DNA of 24,821 bases from an uncultured Eubacteriales bacterium. GTDB lineage: Bacteria > Bacillota > Clostridia > Oscillospirales > Oscillospiraceae. Location of the stretch: positions 1 through 24,821 of the forward strand of contig CAJKSU010000016.1 of assembly GCA_905202605.1 (NCBI GenBank), in the 5' to 3' direction. The notes beneath the pieces are model-generated. The model made no database searches and was not told where the DNA came from. It saw nothing but the letters and a program-made list of their open reading frames with translations. Shown here piece by piece: positions 7,512 through 14,888 of the stretch. Each line of letters begins with the position of its first letter. The stretch's first letter is position 1. The position numbers were made by a program, and so were the translations under genes.

Positions 7512-9587
7512 ATGGATAAATATATTGGACGGCTGCTGGACGGCCGTTATGAAATACTCGAGGAGATCGGACGGGGCGGCATGGCTGTGGTCTATCGCGC
7601 CAGATGCCACCGGCTCAACCGCTATGTGGCGGTCAAGATCCTCAAGGAAGAGCTGAGCCGGGACGAGGATTTCCGCAGACGCTTTTATGCGGAATCTCAG
7701 GCGGTTGCCATGCTTTCTCACCCCAACATTGTGGCGGTCTATGACGTGAACCACTCCAACGATATTGACTACATCGTCATGGAGCTGATCGACGGGCTGA
7801 CCCTCAAGCAGTACATGCAGCAGCGTGGGGCGCTGTCCTGGCGGGAGGCGCTTCATTTTGCAACTCAGATTGCCAAGGCGCTGGAGCATGCCCACAGCCG
7901 TGGAATCATCCATCGGGACATCAAGCCACACAATATCATGATCCTCAAGGACGGCAGCGTAAAGGTGGCAGATTTTGGCATTGCCCGACTGAATTCTGCG
8001 CAGAATACCCTGACCCGCGAGGCACTTGGTTCTGTACACTATATTTCTCCGGAGCAGGCCAAGGGCGCACAGGTGGACGCCCGTTCCGATTTGTACTCTC
8101 TGGGTGTTGTGATGTATGAAATGCTCACCGGGAAGCCGCCCTATGACGGCGAATCTCCGGTTGCCATTGCCATTCAGCATATCAACGCCACTCCGACTCC
8201 GCCCAGACAGCTGAACCCCAGCATTCCGTTGGGACTCCAGCAGATTACCCTGCATGCCATGTGTTCAGACATTTCCGCCCGGTATACTTCCGCCACCGCC
8301 ATGATCGAGGATCTGGAGGCACTGCGGAAGAATCCTCAGGTGGTGTTTCGGTTCAACGCAGGCCCCGGCGGCACCACGGCCTATGTGGATGCCCGCCAGG
8401 TGGTCGGCGGGGCAGCAGCGGGTGCGGCGGCAGCAGGTGCTGCGACCCGTCCCCGACAGGCGGGGCAGCAGCCCCAGCGCCCTGCCCAGAACGCAGCTCA
8501 GCAGCCTCAGCGTCAGCCCAGACCGGTGGACGCCCAGCAGGCCGCCCGGCAAAAGGCACGCACCATGGCTGAGAAATCCGTTCAGCGCGCCAATCAGGAA
8601 AAGCAGGCACGTCGGCAGGGAAACTACTCCGACGGGGAATACTATGACGAGGAGGACGAGGAGGACGGCGAGGGCAAGCGCGGCAAAACTGCGATTATCG
8701 TGGTGTCCGTGCTGCTGGCACTGGTGGTCATCGCCGGGATCGTTATGTGGAAGGTATTCCTGTCTCCCGCAGACAACGGCATGGTCAGCGTTCCGTCCTT
8801 TCTGGGGCAGAACATTGACGATGTTCTGGATAATGAAATGTACAGCGACTTTCATCTGGTAGAGGGGGACAGCGTCTATAATTCCACCTATGATGAGGGC
8901 GAAATCTGTGAGCAGAGCGTCCAGAAGGGACAAAAGGTCACCAAGGGTACCACCATTAAGCTCACTGTCTCCAAGGGCGCCCAGACTGCGGAGATGCCCG
9001 ACCTCCGAGGCTATACCACGCAGGAGGTGGAAACCACCATGCGGGATCTGGTGACCCAGCTCTCCCTGAGTCTGGCTTATAGCTATGAGGAATCCGACGA
9101 GGTGGAGGAGGGCAAGGTCATTTCCACGTCCCCATCTGTGGGAGGAACACTTAACGCGGGGGATACGGTGAACATTACCGTCTCCAGCGGGCAGGGAACC
9201 GTAATGACCACCGTGCCGGATGTAATGGATCTGGAGGAGGCGGATGCGGTGAGTCTGCTGGAATCCAAAAATCTGGAGGCATCGGTGAGCTATGTGGAAA
9301 ATGACGCCGAGGAGGGGCATGTGTTCTATCAGAGCATCAAGAGCGGCAACGAGGTTCCGGAGGGAACGGTAGTGAGCATCAAGGTGTCTTTGGGCAGAGA
9401 AGAAGAGCCGTCTCCGTCTCCCTCTGAGGAGCCGGAGGAAACGCCAAGGCCGACGCCGACGCCTACTCCAACGCCCACCCCAACGCCCACTCCAACGCCA
9501 ACGCCCACCCCCGCAGCACCGACCCCGGAGCAGCCTGAGACTTCTCCGGAGGTTACGGAGGAAGTTACCGAAGCACCGACGGAATGA
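7512..9587 (+). CDS. prkC: PASTA-domain serine/threonine protein kinase (PrkC/PknB type)
   Basis: This 691-residue membrane kinase senses cell wall muropeptides or lipid II in its family and controls growth, division and spore germination. The cytoplasmic kinase domain (about 13-270) shows the P-loop IGRGGMAVVY, K42 in VAVKIL, HRDIKPHN near 134-141, DFGIA and the SPEQAKG segment. A Gly/Ala/Gln/Pro-rich linker (about 285-370) and an acidic patch (DEEDEEDGEG) lead to one membrane helix near 393-417. Three extracellular PASTA repeats follow, at about 423-490, 491-560 and 561-630. The protein ends in a Pro-Thr tail and a Glu-rich stretch. Three PASTA units match Bacillus PrkC; the PT tail is an addition. 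The ATG at 7512 follows AGGGAG. Confidence 0.96.
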   Translation: MDKYIGRLLDGRYEILEEIGRGGMAVVYRARCHRLNRYVAVKILKEELSRDEDFRRRFYAESQAVAMLSHPNIVAVYDVNHSNDIDYIVMELIDGLTLKQYMQQRGALSWREALHFATQIAKALEHAHSRGIIHRDIKPHNIMILKDGSVKVADFGIARLNSAQNTLTREALGSVHYISPEQAKGAQVDARSDLYSLGVVMYEMLTGKPPYDGESPVAIAIQHINATPTPPRQLNPSIPLGLQQITLHAMCSDISARYTSATAMIEDLEALRKNPQVVFRFNAGPGGTTAYVDARQVVGGAAAGAAAAGAATRPRQAGQQPQRPAQNAAQQPQRQPRPVDAQQAARQKARTMAEKSVQRANQEKQARRQGNYSDGEYYDEEDEEDGEGKRGKTAIIVVSVLLALVVIAGIVMWKVFLSPADNGMVSVPSFLGQNIDDVLDNEMYSDFHLVEGDSVYNSTYDEGEICEQSVQKGQKVTKGTTIKLTVSKGAQTAEMPDLRGYTTQEVETTMRDLVTQLSLSLAYSYEESDEVEEGKVISTSPSVGGTLNAGDTVNITVSSGQGTVMTTVPDVMDLEEADAVSLLESKNLEASVSYVENDAEEGHVFYQSIKSGNEVPEGTVVSIKVSLGREEEPSPSPSEEPEETPRPTPTPTPTPTPTPTPTPTPTPAAPTPEQPETSPEVTEEVTEAPTE
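9450..9509 (+). repeat. Pro-Thr dipeptide repeat in the kinase tail
   Basis: Ten consecutive Pro-Thr codon pairs (residues about 647-666 of the PASTA kinase) form a 6-base quasi-repeat of the type CCNACN. Third positions vary among G, T, A and C, so the DNA copies are not identical. This suggests the dipeptide is kept for the protein rather than being a fresh slippage tract. Such tails often act as a stiff spacer through the cell wall. Confidence 0.85.
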
Positions 9588-9596
9588 GGCATTGAT

Positions 9597-10490
9597 TTGA
9601 GTGAAATAAACAGCGGAACAATTATCCGTGCGCTCAGCGGCTTTTACGATGTGGATACCGGCAGCGGAATCATTCGCTGCCGGGCCAGAGGCAAGCTGCG
9701 GAAGCTGGGCATTACACCACTTGTGGGGGATCAGGCGATCTTCCAGTCCAGCGGCGACAGCGGTTATTTACAGGAGATTCTGCCTCGGAGAAACAGCTTT
9801 ATCCGACCGGCGGTTGCCAATGTGGATGTTCTGGTGATGATGGGCTGTCAGGTGAATCCTGTGACGGAGCCGTTCCTTATTGACCGGGTGGCAGCCATTG
9901 CGGCGGCGCAGGGCGTGGAAACGCTGCTGCTGCTGACCAAGTGCGACCTTGACCCGGCGGATGAGCTGTATGCTATCTATCAGCAGGCGGGCATTCCCGT
10001 CCTCCGCACCAGCGCCGAGACTGGGCTGGGTGTGGAGGAGGTGCGTCAGCGGCTAAAGGGCAAGCTGGCGGCATTCACCGGAAATTCCGGCGTTGGAAAA
10101 TCCACCATGCTCAACGCCCTGTTCCCGGAGGCCAATATGGCAACGGGGGAGGTCAGCGATAAGCTGGGGCGCGGGCGGCATACCACCCGGCATGTGGAGC
10201 TGTTCACCCTGCCGGATGGCACCCGGATCATGGATACCCCCGGCTTTTCGTCCTTTGATACGGATAGGATGGAGCTTGGCACAGCGGATTCGCTTGCCCG
10301 GGCCTTCCCGGAGTTCCGACCCTATCTGGGACACTGCCGGTTTGACGATTGCAGCCATGTGAGGGAGCAGGGCTGTGCGGTACTGGAAGCGCTGCATGCC
10401 GGAAAGATCGGGGAATCCCGCCACAGCAGCTACGTTCACCTCTATGAAAAGATAAAGGAGTATAAGGAATGGGAGCACAAAAAGTCCTGA
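9597..10490 (+). CDS. rsgA: Ribosome small subunit-dependent GTPase A
   Basis: RsgA is a circularly permuted GTPase that checks late maturation of the 30S subunit. The 297-residue product has an N-terminal OB-fold (about 1-65), then the permuted motif order: G4-like LLTKCDL first, followed by the P-loop FTGNSGVGKST near 160-171, the GRHTTRH switch and DTPGFSS. A C-terminal zinc knuckle is seen in CRFDDCSH and EQGC. The start is TTG at 9597 with a weak GAGG at 9586-9589, and no in-frame ATG lies between it and the conserved N-terminus. The gene starts 9 bases after the kinase stop and overlaps thiN by 22 bases. rpe, which separates rsgA and thiN in Bacillus, is missing. Confidence 0.95.
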   Translation: MSEINSGTIIRALSGFYDVDTGSGIIRCRARGKLRKLGITPLVGDQAIFQSSGDSGYLQEILPRRNSFIRPAVANVDVLVMMGCQVNPVTEPFLIDRVAAIAAAQGVETLLLLTKCDLDPADELYAIYQQAGIPVLRTSAETGLGVEEVRQRLKGKLAAFTGNSGVGKSTMLNALFPEANMATGEVSDKLGRGRHTTRHVELFTLPDGTRIMDTPGFSSFDTDRMELGTADSLARAFPEFRPYLGHCRFDDCSHVREQGCAVLEALHAGKIGESRHSSYVHLYEKIKEYKEWEHKKS

Positions 10491-11104
10491 TCTTCGGATC
10501 TTTGCCCTGTACTCGGTGGGACTTTTTGCAGCCCTTTCGGGATTGGCCGGAGCTGGTAATCGCAGCCGATGGCGGCATGCGCTGCGCGCAGGAAGCCGGG
10601 TTCCATCCGGATGTCTATGTGGGCGACAGCGATTCCGGCGGTCACAGCGAGGCGGGCATGGAATGCATTTCCCTCCCGGCGGAAAAGGACTGGACGGATC
10701 TGCAGGCAGCCTATGAGCTGGCGGCGGCGCGCGGGGCAAAGGAGATTCTGCTGACCGGCTGCACCGGCGGGCGGCAGGATCATCATCTCTCTGCGCTGGA
10801 GCTGCTGGAGACTGCAAGAAATCAGGGCATTTCCGCCCGGATCCTCGACCCATGGAACTCCATTGAATTCCTGACGCCGGGGCATTATAGGGTCCCCAAG
10901 GACGGCTACTATTATTTCTCCCTGATTCCGGCGGACCCCACGCTGGACGTCATTACCATCACCGGGGCAAAAGATCCCCTGTCCTGTCACAGCACCCTGC
11001 AGGGCCGCAGCCTGACGGTCAGCCAGGAATGGCTGGAGGATCCCGCACAGGTGACCTTTACCCATGGCGGCTGTTATCTCATCCGATGCGTAAATCCATC
11101 ATAA
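10469..11104 (+). CDS. thiN: Thiamine pyrophosphokinase
   Basis: ThiN transfers pyrophosphate from ATP to thiamine, giving thiamine diphosphate. The 211-residue product carries the family motifs: AADGGMRCAQEAG, then VGDSDSGG (the usual GDFDS with Ser in place of Phe), EKDWTDLQAA, and TGCTGGRQDHH. The C-terminal half has the thiamine-binding sandwich with DVITITGAK and LSCHSTLQGRSLTVS. The ATG at 10469 lies within the last codons of rsgA and has AAGGAG at 10455-10460 with an 8-base gap, so translation is probably coupled. An intrinsic terminator follows 7 bases after the stop and ends the housekeeping operon. Confidence 0.93.
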   Translation: MGAQKVLIFGSLPCTRWDFLQPFRDWPELVIAADGGMRCAQEAGFHPDVYVGDSDSGGHSEAGMECISLPAEKDWTDLQAAYELAAARGAKEILLTGCTGGRQDHHLSALELLETARNQGISARILDPWNSIEFLTPGHYRVPKDGYYYFSLIPADPTLDVITITGAKDPLSCHSTLQGRSLTVSQEWLEDPAQVTFTHGGCYLIRCVNPS

Positions 11105-11110
11105 AGTGTA

Positions 11111-11147
11111 ACGCTCTCTGCATAGTCTGATGCAGGGGGCGTTTTTT
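11111..11147 (+). terminator. Intrinsic terminator after thiN
   Basis: Arms at 11111-11123 and 11130-11142 pair over 13 positions (two G-U pairs) around a 6-base loop, and TTTTTT (11142-11147) follows. This is a textbook Rho-independent terminator closing the gmk-to-thiN run. The ATG of the next small gene comes immediately after the T run, so the AGGGGG in the right arm is also the only Shine-Dalgarno-like sequence for that gene. Confidence 0.85.
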
Positions 11148-11291
11148 ATGGTGCGGAAACGGGAGGCATGGGCCATTGCACTGATGGCCTTTGGGATCGG
11201 GATGATCTTATCGGTGCTGCTGCAAAGCGGCTTCTGCCCGCTGGTGATCGGGGCGGCAGCGGTGATTATCGGCTGCGTGCTGCTCCGATAG
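11148..11291 (+). CDS. Small hydrophobic membrane protein (47 residues), unknown function
   Basis: This short frame encodes 47 residues: a basic start (MVRKREAW) followed by two hydrophobic segments, about residues 8-25 and 30-46, separated by QSGFCP and ending in a single Arg. It reads as a two-helix or hairpin membrane peptide. I do not recognise the family. The ATG follows the thiN terminator directly, with AGGGGG at 11134-11139 as possible ribosome binding site. Codon use resembles the neighbours (ATC, CTG, GGC rich). It sits where spoVM lies in Bacillus (after thiN) and before the SpoIVA/SipL genes, but its sequence is not SpoVM-like: it is longer and more hydrophobic. No promoter was recognised directly upstream. 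Confidence 0.6.
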   Translation: MVRKREAWAIALMAFGIGMILSVLLQSGFCPLVIGAAAVIIGCVLLR

Positions 11292-11296
11292 AATCG

Positions 11297-11325
11297 GCAT
11301 ATCCCGGCGGACAGGCGAATATACT
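11297..11325 (+). promoter_or_regulatory. Candidate sigma-E (mother cell) promoter upstream of sipL
   Basis: GCATATC at 11297-11303 resembles the sigma-E -35 element (core ATATT), and AATATACT at 11318-11325 resembles the -10 element CATACAAT. The spacing is 14 bases, as expected for sigma-E. It starts 5 bases after the small gene and about 70 bases before the SipL-like gene. Both sipL and spoIVA are sigma-E genes in studied Clostridia, so the assignment fits, but the motif match is imperfect. Confidence 0.4.
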
Positions 11326-11370
11326 GCTTCTGAATAGCGGAGCCTGAGGCTCCGGGGAGGGAGTAGTACC

Positions 11371-12867
11371 ATGAAATTGGAATTTTTAACGGAACAGACC
11401 GCCTGCCTCAGGCCGGTGCTTCGGGAGACAAAGTCTGCGGAGGAAACCGGGGAAGTGATTCTCCCGGATACCTGCCCGGATGCTTCGCAGGTGATCTATG
11501 CGAGCGGCCTTGCGTTCCTGCGCAGTAAAGAGCTGACCGAGGGGCGGCTGAGCATTTCCGCCGGGGTCAGCGGTATGGCGCTGGTGGAGACTCAGGAGGC
11601 GGGCAGGACGGAGGTGACGGAGGCCTATATTCCCCTGACCCTGCGGCTGGAGGATCCCAGATTGAAGCCGGGGATGCTGGTGCAGGTGCAGCTGTGCCTC
11701 CGGGGATTGGACGGGCATCTGGTGAACCCCAGAAAGATCATGCTCCGTGCTTCGGTGACTGCGGAGATCCGGGCGTGGAGCCAGTGCGAGGAGCAGCATA
11801 TCATCGGCACCGCCCGGAAGGATATCTGCATGCTGCCCTGTACGGCAGCGGTGCGCTGTCTGGCGGCGTTGGGGGAAAAAAACTATACGGTGGAGGACAA
11901 TGTACAGCTGACCCCGGCGGGCAGCATCGGGCGGATTGCCGGAATTCAGGCGACACTTCGGCATACCGACGCACGGCTCACCGGAACCAGAGCAGTTTTA
12001 CGGGGCGAAGCGATGCTGCAAATTCTCTATCTTACCCCGGAGGGAACCTGCGGGACTGGAACTGCAACGCTGCCGTTTTCTCAGTATGTGGATTTGGGCG
12101 ACTGCCGGGAGGACGACGAATTGCAGCTGACAAGCTGTCTCACCGGGCTGGACGCAGAGCCTGATGCCAGCGGAACCGGTCTGAATGTCACCCTGCAAAT
12201 ATTGACCACTGCTGCGGTCTGGGGGCGCAGAGAGCTTCCATACACCGGCGACATCTACGCCCTGTCCGGACAGCTGACCCCGGAAACCGAGGAAAGACAC
12301 TATGAATCTCTGCTGGATCGGCAGTATTTTACCCCGGTGGGGCGCTGCCAGACCTCCGGCAGTGTACAGCGGGTCATCGCGGTCAGCTGCATTCCGGGGG
12401 AAAGCCGCTGTGAGCGGGACGGTGAAACCGCAAGGCTCACCCAGAATATCACGGTCTGCGTGCTCTGGGAGGATCCGCAGGGGCAGCTTCATGGGAGCCG
12501 GGGCGAAGCGGCGCTGGAGGCATCCTCCAAGGCGGCAGAGAACTGCCGGTTCCAGATCGGCATAGAGGAGCTGACGGCCTCTGCCAATCCCGCAGGGGAT
12601 GGTATGGAGCTTCGGGTCAGCGGCACCATGGAGGCGGATTCCTTTGGAGAAAGCTGCATCCGGGAGGTTGTGGGCGCACAGTGGGAGGAGGCAGAGCCGG
12701 AGCAGGACGGCCCCGGCCTGATCATTCGGCGGGTGAAGCCGGGGGAGCGCCTGTGGGATCTGGCAAAATATGCCCGCACCACCTGTCAGGCAATCCGGGA
12801 GGCCAACGGTCTGGGCGAGGATCAGGAGCCGGCGGGCGTCCTGCTGATTCCGGCGGCACGTACATGA
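11371..12867 (+). CDS. sipL: SipL-like SPOCS (DUF3794) and LysM domain protein, spore coat morphogenesis
   Basis: This 498-residue protein has the layout of SipL, the SpoIVA-interacting protein of Clostridia. The N-terminal part has ETGEVILPDTCPDASQVIYA, typical of the DUF3794/SPOCS fold. Further SPOCS-like stretches appear in the middle (VEDNVQLTP onward) and before the C-terminus (VSCIPGESRCERDG onward). A single LysM domain closes the protein (about 452-495: VKPGERLWDLAKYA, IREANGL, AGVLLIP). In C. difficile the LysM domain binds SpoIVA, and the complex anchors the coat to the forespore. Here spoIVA follows directly. There is no signal peptide, as expected for a mother-cell protein. The ATG at 11371 follows GGGGAGGG. 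A short GGAGCC/GGCTCC dyad lies just upstream. Confidence 0.87.
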   Translation: MKLEFLTEQTACLRPVLRETKSAEETGEVILPDTCPDASQVIYASGLAFLRSKELTEGRLSISAGVSGMALVETQEAGRTEVTEAYIPLTLRLEDPRLKPGMLVQVQLCLRGLDGHLVNPRKIMLRASVTAEIRAWSQCEEQHIIGTARKDICMLPCTAAVRCLAALGEKNYTVEDNVQLTPAGSIGRIAGIQATLRHTDARLTGTRAVLRGEAMLQILYLTPEGTCGTGTATLPFSQYVDLGDCREDDELQLTSCLTGLDAEPDASGTGLNVTLQILTTAAVWGRRELPYTGDIYALSGQLTPETEERHYESLLDRQYFTPVGRCQTSGSVQRVIAVSCIPGESRCERDGETARLTQNITVCVLWEDPQGQLHGSRGEAALEASSKAAENCRFQIGIEELTASANPAGDGMELRVSGTMEADSFGESCIREVVGAQWEEAEPEQDGPGLIIRRVKPGERLWDLAKYARTTCQAIREANGLGEDQEPAGVLLIPAART

Positions 12868-12898
12868 GGGGACAGGCATGGAGCAAGGAGGAGCATAC

Positions 12899-14371
12899 GT
12901 GAACAGCATCTATGAGGAGATCGGAAAGCGTACCGATGGGAATATTTATCTGGCGGTGGTGGGGCCGGTGCGTACCGGAAAATCCACCTTTGCCAAGCGG
13001 TTTATGGAGCAGCTGGTGATCCCGTCCATCGACAATGTTTATCACCGGGAGCGTGCCAGAGACGAGCTGCCCCAGAGCGGCTCCGGAAAGACCATCACCA
13101 CCTCGGAGCCGAAGTTTATTCCGGAGCAGGCGGTGGAGATCTCGCCGGACGGGGAGACAAGGCTGCGGGTGCGTCTGATTGATTCCGTGGGGTATATGGT
13201 GCCGGGGGCGGTGGGTGCCACCGAGGACGGTCAGCCCCGCATGGTGACCACCCCGTGGTTTGACTATGAGATCCCCATGACGCAGGCGGCGGAGCTGGGG
13301 ACGAAGAAGGTTATGGAGGATCACTGCACCGTGGGGGTGGTGGTCACCACCGACGGCTCCATCACGGATATTCCCAGAGAGGACTATCTGGAGCCGGAGG
13401 CACGCTCCGTGGGGGATATGAAGCAGACGGGAAAGCCGTTTCTGGTGCTGCTCAATTCCATGCACCCGGAGGCGGCGGAGACGGTCACGCTGGCAGGACA
13501 GCTGGAGGAACAGTACGGCGTGCATGTGGTGCCGGTGAACTGCCTGACCATGGAGCAGGAGGACATTCTGGAGCTGCTGCGGCAGCTGCTCTATGAGTTC
13601 CCGCTGGAGGAGCTGGACTTTTACCTTCCCGGCTGGGTTACGGCGCTGCCGGAGGAACATCCCATTAAAACGGCGCTGTATCAGAAGCTGCTGGAAAAGG
13701 CGGAGCAGTCCGTTCACCTGCGGGATGTAAAGAGCGTCTTTGCCGATATCCCGGAGGACAGCGGCCTCAAGCAGCTGGAGCTTCAAAGCATCGACCCCGG
13801 CACGGGCATTGTAAAGATCGTGCTGGTGTTCCCGGAGGCCATGTTCTATGGGGTGCTCAGTCAGGAAACCGGGGTAGAGATCAGCGATGACGGCACGCTG
13901 ATGCGCTATCTCCGGGAGATGGCGGACATCCGCAGGGAATATGACCGGATCTCCGGGGCGCTGGAGCAGGTGCGTGCCACTGGCTACGGCATTGTGATGC
14001 CCACCCCGGAGGAAATGCATCTGGAGGTTCCGGAGATCCTGCGGAAAAACGGGAGCTACGGGGTAAAGCTCAAGGCCTCCGCACCCTCCATCCATATGCT
14101 CCGGGCGGATATCAACACCGTGCTGACCCCCATGGTGGGAGACGAAAAGCAGTCGGAGGAGCTGGTGAATTATCTGCTTCAGAAGTATGAGGGGAACACC
14201 GAAAAGCTCTGGGAGAGCAACATTTTCGGAAAATCTCTCTTTGAGCTGGTCAGCGAGGGGATGAATTCCAAGCTCGGCCGGATGCCGGAGGAGGCGCGGA
14301 GCAAGCTGCGGCAGACCATCAGCCGGATCATCAATGAGGGAAGCGGCGGCCTGATCTGCATTATTCTGTAA
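12899..14371 (+). CDS. spoIVA: Stage IV sporulation protein A (coat basement ATPase)
   Basis: SpoIVA is a cytoskeletal-like ATPase that polymerises on the outer forespore membrane and forms the base of the coat. The product matches the B. subtilis protein over its full length: YLAVVGPVRTGKSTF (Walker A, K28), ARDELPQSGSGKTI, TSEPKF, LIDSVGYMVPGA, VVTTDGSITDI, GKPFLVLLNSMHPE, and the conserved end RIINEGSGGLICIIL. I chose GTG at 12899, giving 490 residues, because AAGGAGG (12885-12891) sits 7 bases upstream and the protein then aligns with the 492-residue Bacillus protein from its start. An in-frame ATG at 12878 would add seven residues. It lies 31 bases after sipL and shares its transcript. 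Confidence 0.96.
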   Translation: MNSIYEEIGKRTDGNIYLAVVGPVRTGKSTFAKRFMEQLVIPSIDNVYHRERARDELPQSGSGKTITTSEPKFIPEQAVEISPDGETRLRVRLIDSVGYMVPGAVGATEDGQPRMVTTPWFDYEIPMTQAAELGTKKVMEDHCTVGVVVTTDGSITDIPREDYLEPEARSVGDMKQTGKPFLVLLNSMHPEAAETVTLAGQLEEQYGVHVVPVNCLTMEQEDILELLRQLLYEFPLEELDFYLPGWVTALPEEHPIKTALYQKLLEKAEQSVHLRDVKSVFADIPEDSGLKQLELQSIDPGTGIVKIVLVFPEAMFYGVLSQETGVEISDDGTLMRYLREMADIRREYDRISGALEQVRATGYGIVMPTPEEMHLEVPEILRKNGSYGVKLKASAPSIHMLRADINTVLTPMVGDEKQSEELVNYLLQKYEGNTEKLWESNIFGKSLFELVSEGMNSKLGRMPEEARSKLRQTISRIINEGSGGLICIIL

Positions 14372-14376
14372 AACTG

Positions 14377-14417
14377 GCTCATGGGGCGGAAAAACTCCGT
14401 TCCATGAGCTTTTCTTT
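14377..14417 (+). terminator. Intrinsic terminator after spoIVA
   Basis: Arms at 14377-14390 and 14396-14409 pair over 14 positions (two G-U) around a 5-base AAAAC loop, followed by TTTTCTTT (14410-14417). It starts 6 bases after the spoIVA stop and closes the sipL-spoIVA unit. Confidence 0.88.
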
Positions 14418-14430
14418 GCCGCGGCGGCTC

Positions 14431-14459
14431 TTGTATCTTCCGGGCAAATCGTGTACAAT
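14431..14459 (+). promoter_or_regulatory. Sigma-A type promoter for the C_GCAxxG_C_C gene and gpmI
   Basis: TTGTAT at 14431-14436 and TACAAT at 14454-14459 are separated by exactly 17 bases. This is a good vegetative promoter lying just after the spoIVA terminator. It places transcription start near 14466, about 40 bases before the ATG at 14508. Confidence 0.75.
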
Positions 14460-14507
14460 GGAGAAAAAAGGCGGGGCATCTGCCCAATGCCGGAAAAGAG
14501 GAACCCT

Positions 14508-14888
14508 ATGTCTTATCAGGAAAAAGCCACAACGCTTCATGAATCCGGCAGCAACTGCTGTCAGGCGGTGCTGGGAGCGTGCTGCGATCATTGGAATATG
14601 GATGAGGATACGGCCTATCGGCTGGGGGCGTTTTTTGGCGGCGGCATGCGCCGCGGCGAGGTCTGCGGCGCAGTCACCGGTGCGCTGATGGCACTGGGGC
14701 TGGAATATGGCGACGAGAACAACCGGAAATCCACCAAGTCTCTGGAGTTTATGAAGGCGTTCCGGGAGCAGTACGGCTCCATCCTGTGCAAGGAGCTTCT
14801 GGGCGAGGACGGGAAAAAGAAGAAAGAGCTGTGTCCGGTGCTGATCCGTTTCTGTGCCGAGTATCTTGAAAAGGAGTTTTCCGAATGA
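14508..14888 (+). CDS. C_GCAxxG_C_C family protein (putative redox protein)
   Basis: The 126-residue product shows the spaced cysteine pattern of the C_GCAxxG_C_C family: SGSNCCQAVL, GACC, GEVCGAVTGALMALG (the CGAxxG core), then ILCKELLG, LCPVLIRFC near the end. Members are thought to bind metal or take part in redox chemistry, but their reaction is not established. There is no signal peptide or membrane helix. I chose ATG 14508, preceded by AGAGGAA. An in-frame GTG at 14451 overlaps the -10 promoter element, so it cannot be the start on that transcript. The stop overlaps the gpmI start as ATGA (14885-14888), implying co-expression with glycolysis. Confidence 0.85.
   Translation: MSYQEKATTLHESGSNCCQAVLGACCDHWNMDEDTAYRLGAFFGGGMRRGEVCGAVTGALMALGLEYGDENNRKSTKSLEFMKAFREQYGSILCKELLGEDGKKKKELCPVLIRFCAEYLEKEFSE

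Noticed and set aside
14451..14507. GTG at 14451 as start of the C_GCAxxG_C_C protein
   Set aside because: It overlaps the -10 element TACAAT (14454-14459), so it would not be on the transcript; ATG 14508 has a good ribosome binding site.
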